Source of the DNA: Deltaproteobacteria bacterium RIFOXYD12_FULL_50_9 | GTDB taxonomy: Bacteria; Desulfobacterota; Desulfobulbia; Desulfobulbales; CALZHT01 | Length of the DNA: 8,274 bases | Reading direction: 5' to 3' | Assembly (NCBI GenBank): GCA_001799225.1 | Contig: MGTA01000061.1 | Location: 12,127 to 20,400 of the forward strand | In this document: one piece after another, positions 1-4,525 of the stretch | How the letters are laid out: each line of letters begins with the position of its first letter | Position numbering within the stretch: position 1 is the stretch's first letter | Translations under genes and position numbers: made by a program | The notes under the pieces: generated by a model | Seen by the model: only the letters and a program-made list of their open reading frames with translations | Databases searched by the model: none | Told to the model about the DNA's origin: nothing

Positions 1-1288
1 AGATCTGCACTGCCACCTTGGCGGCGCTTTTGATCCGGACCTTCTCAAAGAACTTGCAACGCTCCTTCTCAATGGTTTGAAGGTGAGTTGTGAAAGGCGC
101 GGTCGAATCAAAGATAAACTTGTTAGCCGCCTGGGTTGTCCTTTGGCTCAGCTCACGCCGGAGTATCTATCCCGCCTGAATGCGCCAAGCGGCAAAAACC
201 AGGCTCATTGCCTTAAAAATCTCAAGGGGATCTTTGCCGCTCTTGATGAACCGGTGCATATCTGCAATGCTATACTGGTTAATGAACTCAGTCCGGAACA
301 GATTGCAACAATCTCCTGGTCCGAACCTTCTCACCTCGCCGATAATGATCGCTTAGACTGGTACATGGCATGTGGCGACCTTGGTGGTTCCGCTCTGTTA
401 CAGACAGAAGCCGGCCTCAGTCATGCTCTCCGCTGGCTTATGGAGAGCGCCAGACGCCAAAACACAAGGTTCCTTGAGATCCGCTTTTCACCAGGAAATT
501 ATACTGCTGCAGGACTCTCCATCCACCAGGTTACGGACTGCCTGCTGTCAGAGGCCACCACTTTCGAACAGCGTTATCCCGGCTTTCAAGTACGTTTTCT
601 GGTCATGGCCACCCGCCACAAGGAACAGGCTGCTATGGACGCCCATGTTACCGCAGCCATTCTGTATTCAGGTTCAGTCATGAAAAATGGTCCGCGTGTC
701 ACTGGATTCGATCTTGCCGGCCAGGAAGAAGGAAATGAACCTGCCCGGTTTCAGGATATCTTCAAACCTCTTCACCGCCACTTTATCAATATCACCATCC
801 ATGCCGGTGAAATGGCCGAAGAGGACAAAATCTGGCAGGCACTCTACCACTTGCACGCCAAACGCATCGGCCACGGACTAAAGCTCATTGATAACCAAAA
901 AATGATGGGTTATGTGCGCGATCATGGCATCGCCATCGAGATGTGTCCCTCCTCCAACCGGCAGACTATGGGGTTTCGCCGTTTTGACCGCGAGGAACAA
1001 GGAGAGACTTATCCGCTCAAGCACTATCTCGACCATGGCATCATAGTTACCGTGAACACCGATAATCCCGGCATCTCCCGCACCAATCTCAGCCGGGAAT
1101 ACCTGGAGGCGGCGCGACTCACTCCGGATGGTCTCAGCAAATGGGATATCCTCCGGCTTGTTCGGAACGGTTTTCGGGCCATATTTCTCCCGAAAGATGA
1201 AAAAGACGCTCTGTTAAAAGAGATCGATCGAGAGGTATACGGCCTTATCCTGGACGATTTTTTTGGTCCCGCCGGGGAGAGAATGTAA
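1..1288 (+). CDS. Adenosine deaminase family protein, 5'-partial (candidate type III CRISPR ATP deaminase)
   Basis: The reading frame is open from base 2, so the gene starts before the window; the TTG at 77 is internal. The 428 visible residues hold all the metal and catalytic motifs of the adenosine deaminase fold. These are HxH in DLHCHLGG (His3, His5), FLEIRFSP (157-164), HAGE (267-270, zinc His and proton-donor Glu), RIGHG (288-292, base His291), EMCPSSN (near 313-319) and NTDNP (352-356, zinc Asp354). The 24-residue gap between the HAGE and RIGHG histidines matches classical ADA. Two points differ: the stretch between HxH and FLEIRFSP is about 70 residues longer than in mammalian ADA, and the usual TDDP is TDNP. 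The family deaminates adenosine-type substrates in the cytoplasm. CARF-fused members (Cad1) in type III CRISPR loci convert ATP to ITP. The Nudix gene overlaps the stop codon and Cmr genes follow, so I infer a nucleotide-targeting defence role. A CARF or other N-terminal domain would lie off-window. The fold is certain; the substrate is not. Confidence 0.93.
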   Translation, partial: DLHCHLGGAFDPDLLKELATLLLNGLKVSCERRGRIKDKLVSRLGCPLAQLTPEYLSRLNAPSGKNQAHCLKNLKGIFAALDEPVHICNAILVNELSPEQIATISWSEPSHLADNDRLDWYMACGDLGGSALLQTEAGLSHALRWLMESARRQNTRFLEIRFSPGNYTAAGLSIHQVTDCLLSEATTFEQRYPGFQVRFLVMATRHKEQAAMDAHVTAAILYSGSVMKNGPRVTGFDLAGQEEGNEPARFQDIFKPLHRHFINITIHAGEMAEEDKIWQALYHLHAKRIGHGLKLIDNQKMMGYVRDHGIAIEMCPSSNRQTMGFRRFDREEQGETYPLKHYLDHGIIVTVNTDNPGISRTNLSREYLEAARLTPDGLSKWDILRLVRNGFRAIFLPKDEKDALLKEIDREVYGLILDDFFGPAGERM

Positions 1289-1884
1289 TGGAAAATGTGT
1301 ATTGCATACAACGTTCTGACCTGGAGAAGGTATTTGGCTCGCCCCTGCCGACCGGTAGCCTTTCCGACCCGCCCCTCGCCAAAGTTCTCGCTTTGCCGCA
1401 CCATTTTCTGCCCCGCACAGAAGCTGAATCCAATCCGGCCTATAAGCAGATTATTCCCTATCAGCTTTTTCTCCGCCACAACCGGTTATTCGTCTTTCAA
1501 CGCGGTCAGGGTGTGGGCGAAAGCCGCCTGGCCGGCAAACTCTCGATTGGCATTGGCGGCCACATCAATCAGGAAGACAGTAAAACCGGCGGTTTTACCA
1601 CAGCGGAATACACTGCCGCCCTCCTCCGCGAACGTGACGAAGAACTGATCTGTCCGCGCATCATAAGCTCCAAATTCCTGGGCTGGATCAATGCCGAGAA
1701 AACTGCAGTGGACAAGGTGCACCTGGGTGCGGTTCATCTCTGCCGGATTCCGGTTGCCGAAAATATTCGTCTACGGGGTGACGAGGATCTGCATGCAATC
1801 GGGTGGCTGCTGCCCGGCGATATTCTATTTGCACGACGGGATTATGAAAAATGGTCGGAACTGGCCGTCAAACTGGCGCAGTAG
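1288..1884 (+). CDS. Nudix hydrolase (MutT-like phosphoesterase) coupled to the deaminase
   Basis: This 198-residue protein starts at the ATG that shares one base with the deaminase stop (TAATG). GGAG lies 8 bases upstream, so the two are very probably co-translated. The core is a beta strand (YQLFLRHNRLFVFQRG, 58-73), then LSIGIGGHI (85-93), then a Nudix helix containing RERDEE (114-119). That supplies the RExxEE metal-binding residues. The spacing from the GG to RE is about 9 residues longer than the textbook GX5EX7REUXEE box. I recall a similar GIGGHIN arrangement in the COG4112 phosphoesterase group. Nudix enzymes hydrolyse nucleoside diphosphates linked to another group, typically dNTP, NTP or NDP-sugar substrates. 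Next to a deaminase that may produce ITP, the likely substrate is an inosine nucleotide (ITP to IMP plus pyrophosphate); this is inference from context. No signal peptide or membrane segment is visible, so it should be cytoplasmic. Confidence 0.9.
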   Translation: MENVYCIQRSDLEKVFGSPLPTGSLSDPPLAKVLALPHHFLPRTEAESNPAYKQIIPYQLFLRHNRLFVFQRGQGVGESRLAGKLSIGIGGHINQEDSKTGGFTTAEYTAALLRERDEELICPRIISSKFLGWINAEKTAVDKVHLGAVHLCRIPVAENIRLRGDEDLHAIGWLLPGDILFARRDYEKWSELAVKLAQ

Positions 1885-1989
1885 ACAAGCGTCCGGACAA
1901 CCTGCTACGGTATCTGCCTTGATCGTAAGCTGATTACCGTGAAGTGATAAGTAAGGCACAGAGAGCAACGAAACGAAACTTCAGACTGT

Positions 1990-2409
1990 TCAGACAGGAA
2001 GAAACGGATTGACAATCACGAGGCCATCAATCTGCTGACCGGTTTGCATATCCTCGCTCAGAAGTCTTGTGCAGCCAAGGCACCGGGCTGCGGCAATGAT
2101 GAGACCGTCCCAGAAGGAGACATTATGTTGTTGATGGATAACCACGGCCGCCTCGACCAGATCACCGTCAATCTCGGCGACCGGCAACCGACGGAAAAGA
2201 GAAATTATCTGCTTTGCCTCCTCGGCGGTAAGCGGGGTGGAGATCTTGCGGGTCACCACCACGAAAAACTCACTCAACACCTGAGCGGAAAGAGCTGCAG
2301 TCTCTTCAAAAACCGCGCTTTCCAGAATCTGACGGGCGATTATCTGCTTTGCCGGCTCATGAGTGTCATAGGCATATACGAGGACATTGGTATCAAGAAA
2401 GTCAGTCAT
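1990..2409 (-). CDS. vapC: VapC-like PIN-domain ribonuclease toxin
   Basis: This complete 139-residue PIN-domain protein has the four acidic positions expected of a Mg-dependent RNase. They are Asp6 in FLDTNVLVYAYD, Glu47 in QVLSEFF, Asp101 in SFWDGLII, and the Glu119-Asp120 pair in LLSEDM. VapC toxins cut specific cellular RNAs, often tRNA or rRNA, unless bound by the antitoxin. The ATG lies 8 bases inside the antitoxin gene, and a strong GGGAGG sits 6 bases before it within that gene, so the pair is translationally coupled. The gene is convergent with the Nudix gene, with 105 bases between them. All catalytic residues are present, so it appears functional. The RNA target cannot be told from sequence. 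Confidence 0.92.
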   Translation of the reverse strand: MTDFLDTNVLVYAYDTHEPAKQIIARQILESAVFEETAALSAQVLSEFFVVVTRKISTPLTAEEAKQIISLFRRLPVAEIDGDLVEAAVVIHQQHNVSFWDGLIIAAARCLGCTRLLSEDMQTGQQIDGLVIVNPFLPV

Positions 2410-2632
2410 AAAGATCCTCCCGGCTCCAGGACCGTTTTCCCATATCTCGGCTCAGACCGGCAAAGCTCTGACGCAGAGCTGCAATGGTCTTTAGTTTTTC
2501 GTCCTCATTCCGCGCAGCTATCCGTTCCAGATAATCCCGGACCATGGCTGTGAGCGTGGTGTTTTTTTCGATGGCGATCTTACGGACTTTTTTGATGATC
2601 TGGTCATCAACGCTCAAGGTGATATTGGACAT
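2402..2632 (-). CDS. vapB: VapB-like ribbon-helix-helix antitoxin (DUF6364-like)
   Basis: This is a 76-residue protein if started at the ATG at 2632. An ATG four codons upstream (2644) is in frame, but GGAGG lies 5 bases before the 2632 start and overlaps the upstream candidate, so 2632 is preferred. The N-terminus (SNITLSVDDQIIKKVRKIA, residues 2-20) forms the DNA-binding strand and first helix of a ribbon-helix-helix or CopG-like fold. A second helix (TTLTAMVRDYLERIA) follows. The charged C-terminal tail, ending in SREDLYD, would wrap around the toxin. It should neutralise the downstream PIN toxin and, with it, repress the promoter just upstream, where a short palindrome is found. The overlap with the toxin is 8 bases, the typical antitoxin-first order. 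Confidence 0.88.
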   Translation of the reverse strand: MSNITLSVDDQIIKKVRKIAIEKNTTLTAMVRDYLERIAARNEDEKLKTIAALRQSFAGLSRDMGKRSWSREDLYD

Positions 2633-2648
2633 GGCGACCTCCATTTAT

Positions 2649-2659
2649 ACATATTATGT
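2649..2659 (-). promoter_or_regulatory. Probable operator of the vapBC-like pair
   Basis: ACATA-T-TATGT is a perfect 11-base palindrome with one central base. It lies between the promoter -10 element and the antitoxin start, where autorepression by a ribbon-helix-helix antitoxin/toxin complex would act. It is short and AT-rich, so chance is possible. Confidence 0.45.
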
Positions 2660-2668
2660 GAAACCCTT

Positions 2669-2697
2669 ATTATGGGTATACAATATCTGTTTGTCAA
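2669..2697 (-). promoter_or_regulatory. Sigma-70-type promoter for the vapBC-like pair
   Basis: On the minus strand TTGACA (2697-2692, a perfect -35) is followed after exactly 17 bases by CATAAT (2674-2669, five of six matches to TATAAT). The antitoxin start at 2632 is 37 bases downstream. A GTATAC palindrome (2676-2681) lies partly in the spacer and may add to repressor binding. Confidence 0.75.
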
Positions 2698-2730
2698 GGA
2701 AGGCTTGGCAACCGCCTGATTTTTATTTCT

Positions 2731-2832
2731 TCATTCCAGCCAGTTTTCCACGACCAGTTCAGGAATTCTGGCAAAATGCCACAGGTTGCCGGTGATAAGA
2801 GTAAGGTTATTAGCGACGGAGATATTAGTCAT
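2731..2832 (-). pseudogene. Remnant of a PIN toxin: start codon fused to the VapC C-terminal tail
   Basis: A 33-codon frame runs from the ATG at 2832 to a TGA at 2731-2733. Its body, ANNLTLITGNLWHFARIPEL followed by VVENWL, reads as the last strand and helix of a VapC PIN domain, which in full-length proteins is about the final 30 of 130-140 residues. All the catalytic acidic residues upstream of this part are missing, so it cannot be an RNase. It nevertheless keeps a good ribosome binding site (AAGGAG, 7 bases before the ATG), and further up a 26-base palindrome and a promoter-like pair. The simplest reading is an internal deletion that removed the antitoxin and most of the toxin but spared the control region. 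The frame stays open above 2832, but that part does not resemble a protein. Confidence 0.8.
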
Positions 2833-2860
2833 GGCTTGGCTCCTTAAAAACTGAACAAAC

Positions 2861-2886
2861 ATAGTCAAGATGATCATTATGACTAT
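2861..2886. promoter_or_regulatory. 26-base palindromic operator of the decayed toxin-antitoxin locus
   Basis: The arms ATAGTCA (2861-2867) and TGACTAT (2880-2886) are perfect inverted repeats around a central ATGATCAT (2870-2877), itself a palindrome. Only the two 2-base spacers fail to pair. The arrangement suits two antitoxin dimers bound side by side. It lies just downstream of a promoter-like element and 29 bases before the remnant start codon. Confidence 0.65.
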
Positions 2887-2887
2887 A

Positions 2888-2916
2888 TTTATGCAAAAAA
2901 ATGCCTGATTCGTCAA
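2888..2916 (-). promoter_or_regulatory. Possible promoter of the decayed toxin-antitoxin locus
   Basis: On the minus strand TTGACG (2916-2911) is followed after 17 bases by CATAAA (2893-2888), five and four matches to the sigma-70 hexamers. The palindrome immediately downstream supports a regulated promoter, but the -10 is weak. Confidence 0.5.
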
Positions 2917-2937
2917 CAGGGTAATACTCAATAATCT

Positions 2938-3013
2938 GGGTACCCGCGAGGGGTACCCCTACAACCGCCATATGGAACAATGGGTTTTGTAGGGATGCCC
3001 CTTGCGGGTATCC
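2938..3013. repeat. Miniature inverted repeat (REP/MITE-like), 27-base arms
   Basis: The left arm (2938-2964, beginning GGGTACCCGCGAGGGG) and right arm (2987-3013, beginning TTGTAGGGATGCCCC) are inverted repeats with 4 mismatches in 27 positions. A 22-base loop containing CCATATGG separates them. The left arm itself holds two copies of GGGTACCC. It has the look of a dispersed intergenic palindrome of the REP or MITE kind and would form a strong hairpin in RNA. No transposase gene or obvious target-site duplication is seen beside it. Confidence 0.8.
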
Positions 3014-3037
3014 TGTAGATCCAACGGAGGTTTCGTC

Positions 3038-3139
3038 ATGTGCAATTTTCTAACCGGACAACACTTGGTTTTATTATTAAAAGCTGCCTGCAATGTAGCA
3101 ATGGTGGACAAATACTTGAAAAAGATGGTATGTGATTGA
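3038..3139 (+). CDS. Possible small protein, 33 residues, unknown
   Basis: An ATG at 3038 has a GGAGG 7 bases upstream and opens a 33-codon frame ending in TGA. The predicted peptide begins MCNFLTGQHLVLLLKAAC, with a short hydrophobic patch (LVLLLKAA, residues 10-17), three cysteines and a lysine-rich end (KYLKKM). I recognise no family. The strong ribosome binding site and the weak hairpin plus T-run directly after the stop argue for a real gene. The short length and the position beside a repeat argue for chance or a gene fragment. Confidence 0.3.
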   Translation: MCNFLTGQHLVLLLKAACNVAMVDKYLKKMVCD

Positions 3140-3160
3140 AATAAGCCTATCAGCTTTTTT
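3139..3160 (+). terminator. Weak Rho-independent terminator candidate
   Basis: AAGC (3143-3146) pairs with GCTT (3153-3156) around a 6-base loop. The stem can extend to 8 pairs with one mismatch, and the 3' arm runs into six T (3155-3160). The stem is AT-rich and weak, but it directly follows the small frame at 3038-3139. Confidence 0.3.
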
Positions 3161-3201
3161 GCAAAACCATACGGTCAGGAAGACAACAATTTGTAATGAG
3201 G

Positions 3202-3212
3202 GGTGTGACACC
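3202..3212 (+). promoter_or_regulatory. Palindrome over the ribosome binding site of the TumE-like pair
   Basis: GGTGT-G-ACACC is a perfect 11-base inverted repeat lying between the Shine-Dalgarno and the preferred start at 3214. It could be an operator half or a small RNA hairpin that shortens the effective spacing to the start codon. Function is inferred from position only. Confidence 0.3.
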
Positions 3213-3213
3213 T

Positions 3214-3510
3214 ATGATCCTACAAGACATCATCAGCGATATTCATGCGCTTGTGGAAGACTTGGAGATGTACGAAAGGAAGTACGGGCTGCTTTCCGAG
3301 ACTTTTTATGAAATGTACAGCCAAGGGGCTGAGCCGGAAGACGAGAGCTGGGTACTCGAATGGAGCGACTGGGCCGGCGCTTACCAAACCCTTCTGCGGC
3401 GCCGTGATCAGTACCAACGTGCTATTCAGTCACTCCAGAATGAGGCGCAGACTCTCCCCGCCATCCTGAAGAAGGCAGCCCGTCATGAACCAATTTCAGT
3501 CAATCCATGA
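3214..3510 (+). CDS. Antitoxin-like partner of the TumE-family protein
   Basis: This is a 98-residue acidic helical protein; an in-frame ATG at 3196 would add six residues. I prefer 3214 because GAGGGG (3198-3203) lies 10 bases before it, while 3196 has no ribosome binding site at a usable distance. It opens with an amphipathic helix (ILQDIISDIHALVEDLEMYE, 2-21), then KYGLLSETFYEMYSQG, an acidic EPEDESW turn, WSDWAGAY (50-57), and a basic coiled-coil-like helix (LLRRRDQYQRA). There is no helix-turn-helix or ribbon-helix-helix. I recall similar small proteins upstream of DUF6516 genes. The 26-base overlap with the next gene indicates co-translation, and antitoxin-first order fits. Direct proof of antitoxin activity is not visible. 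Confidence 0.75.
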   Translation: MILQDIISDIHALVEDLEMYERKYGLLSETFYEMYSQGAEPEDESWVLEWSDWAGAYQTLLRRRDQYQRAIQSLQNEAQTLPAILKKAARHEPISVNP

Positions 3511-3928
3511 TTACGAAGAGTTTATCTATACCATTGCTGTTACGCGGCCAAGCATTACCGGCTCCACTCTCGCGGTGATCCGTCGTGGCAAGGGATCAGC
3601 AATCCTGCGCGGAGAACTACGATTTGCCGGCGGATATCGTCTTTTGGTCCAAGAACGTCTGGCAATCGAAAATAGCACAGTGATAATCGAATCATATGGT
3701 TACGAGATATGGGGAATTTCCGGAAAACTTGCCTGGTATGATTCACAGCCTCACCCAAATGATCCGATACTGGCGCGCACTTTACCCCACCACAAACACA
3801 TCCCACCCGACCTGAAACACAATCGCATTCCAGCGGTGCATATCTATTTCACCCAGCCGAACCTACCGGTACTTATTGAAGAGATCGAGGAATTACTAAG
3901 CAGTAATGGGAGGTTGATTGTGCCATAA
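3485..3928 (+). CDS. tumE: TumE-like toxin (DUF6516 family)
   Basis: This 147-residue protein matches the DUF6516/TumE pattern as I know it. It has a leading helix (YEEFIYTIAV), a beta-rich middle (GELRFAGGYRLLVQERLA, 43-60), an aromatic SYGYEIW strand (70-76), WYDSQPHP (84-91), and the hallmark LPHHKHIP (100-107). It closes with a C-terminal helix LPVLIEEIEELL. Members of this family are described as toxins of type II toxin-antitoxin systems; the biochemical target is not clear to me, and the histidine cluster is the obvious candidate active site. The start at 3485 has AAGG 9 bases upstream and lies inside the partner gene. The reading frame is intact at a normal family length. Its partner is not the HTH protein I would expect for TumA, so the pair may be a variant. 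Confidence 0.78.
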   Translation: MNQFQSIHDYEEFIYTIAVTRPSITGSTLAVIRRGKGSAILRGELRFAGGYRLLVQERLAIENSTVIIESYGYEIWGISGKLAWYDSQPHPNDPILARTLPHHKHIPPDLKHNRIPAVHIYFTQPNLPVLIEEIEELLSSNGRLIVP

Positions 3929-4012
3929 GCACATGGCAGGTTGGATTAACGGCAGTATCGCGCTCTGTTCAGCACCCTTTTGCGGGGTATAACAAGACAT
4001 TTAGATAAGAGC

Positions 4013-4031
4013 ACCTTGGTTATAGCAAGGT
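4013..4031 (-). terminator. Hairpin at the end of the orphan antitoxin gene
   Basis: ACCTTG (4013-4018) and CAAGGT (4026-4031) form a 6-pair stem with a 7-base loop that spans the antitoxin stop codon. There is no T-run, so it may be an RNA-stabilising hairpin or chance. Confidence 0.25.
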
Positions 4032-4223
4032 ACGGTCACGGCGCAGGACATCAAGATCTTTGTCGAGATCAAGCTTACCGCGCAAAGCACGAAGCTTGTC
4101 GATTTTCTTGCGATTAATGAATTCCTGCAGGGAGAGAATAATTGTCATGGTTTTGGACTTGGTGCCGGAAAGCCGCATTGCCTCGGTCAAAATGTCTTCG
4201 GGGATATCGAGTGTGGTTCGCAT
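4020..4223 (-). CDS. vapB: VapB-like antitoxin, orphan (DUF2191-like)
   Basis: The protein has 67 residues from the ATG at 4223, chosen because GAGG lies 6 bases before it; an in-frame ATG at 4235 is less likely. RTTLDIPEDILTEAMRLSG (2-20) is the typical DNA-binding strand and helix of this VapB class. KSKTMTIILSLQEFINRKK (22-40) follows, and then the toxin-facing RGKLDLDKDLDVLRR (48-62). In this class a VapC gene normally starts within a few bases after the antitoxin. Here only 91 bases lie between its stop and the convergent TumE-like gene, and I find no PIN motif in any minus-strand frame there. It is therefore an antitoxin without its toxin, perhaps left by a deletion, or able to neutralise a toxin elsewhere. 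A perfect palindrome lies upstream. Confidence 0.85.
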   Translation of the reverse strand: MRTTLDIPEDILTEAMRLSGTKSKTMTIILSLQEFINRKKIDKLRALRGKLDLDKDLDVLRRDRTLL

Positions 4224-4248
4224 GGCCTGCCTCATAATGGTTTACAAG

Positions 4249-4262
4249 TATTATGCATAATA
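4249..4262. promoter_or_regulatory. 14-base perfect palindrome, probable operator of the orphan antitoxin
   Basis: TATTATGCATAATA is self-complementary over all 14 bases and lies 26 bases upstream of the antitoxin start. It includes CATAAT, a possible -10 on the minus strand, so a bound antitoxin could block the promoter. No good -35 was found. Confidence 0.5.
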
Positions 4263-4525
4263 AAAAACATAAAATATTTCATTTCCGTATGCGAAGTGTT
4301 TTTTCGTGGTTCAAGATCAACAATGGCTTGAAGCTGAAGGTTGAATGAATTGATATATTTCCAGGCTTGTAAAAAAGACGACTCGGCAACGTTGCGAAGG
4401 TGGTATTAGATGAATGAGGATGGTAAGTGCCATATTTATCACCAGTTATTTCATAATATTTTGATGCTACTTTTAAAGCATCTTATTTAACACCACGAGA
4501 CTTTTAGAGATAAATGGAGGATGCA
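4263..4525 (+). other. AT-rich leader region upstream of cmr1
   Basis: These 263 bases hold no recognisable gene. They must contain the promoter for the Cmr operon unless transcription comes from upstream, but no convincing -35/-10 pair was found. Visible items are a hairpin with 6-pair arms GATGCT (4463-4468) and AGCATC (4477-4482), an unrecognised 26-codon frame beginning with the ATG of ATGAATGAGGATGG and ending at 4490, and the GGAGG ribosome binding site of cmr1 at 4516-4520. No CRISPR repeat units are present. Confidence 0.5.

Noticed and set aside
77..79. TTG at 77 as start of the deaminase
   Set aside because: The frame is open upstream to base 2 and contains the essential HxH metal motif, so the true start is outside the window.
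1024..1479. 151-codon minus-strand frame across the deaminase/Nudix junction
   Set aside because: The sequence is low-complexity and arginine/serine-rich, typical of antisense shadows, and it spans two well-supported genes.
2044..2553. 169-codon plus-strand frame opposite the vapBC-like pair
   Set aside because: It has no recognisable domain and no ribosome binding site, and it lies antisense to two genes with clear motifs and promoter; a shadow frame.
2731..2931. 66-codon reading of the VapC-tail frame starting at 2931
   Set aside because: The extra 33 residues overlap a promoter-like pair and a long palindrome and look non-coding; AAGGAG supports the start at 2832.
3989..4019. Possible VapC start remnant (K-V-L-L) just after the orphan antitoxin
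   Set aside because: Only about four codons resemble a VapC N-terminus and the reading soon loses any similarity; chance is likely.
4461..4489. TTGATG-17-TATTTA as a cmr1 promoter
   Set aside because: The -10 matches only three of six positions and a hairpin occupies the spacer; not convincing.
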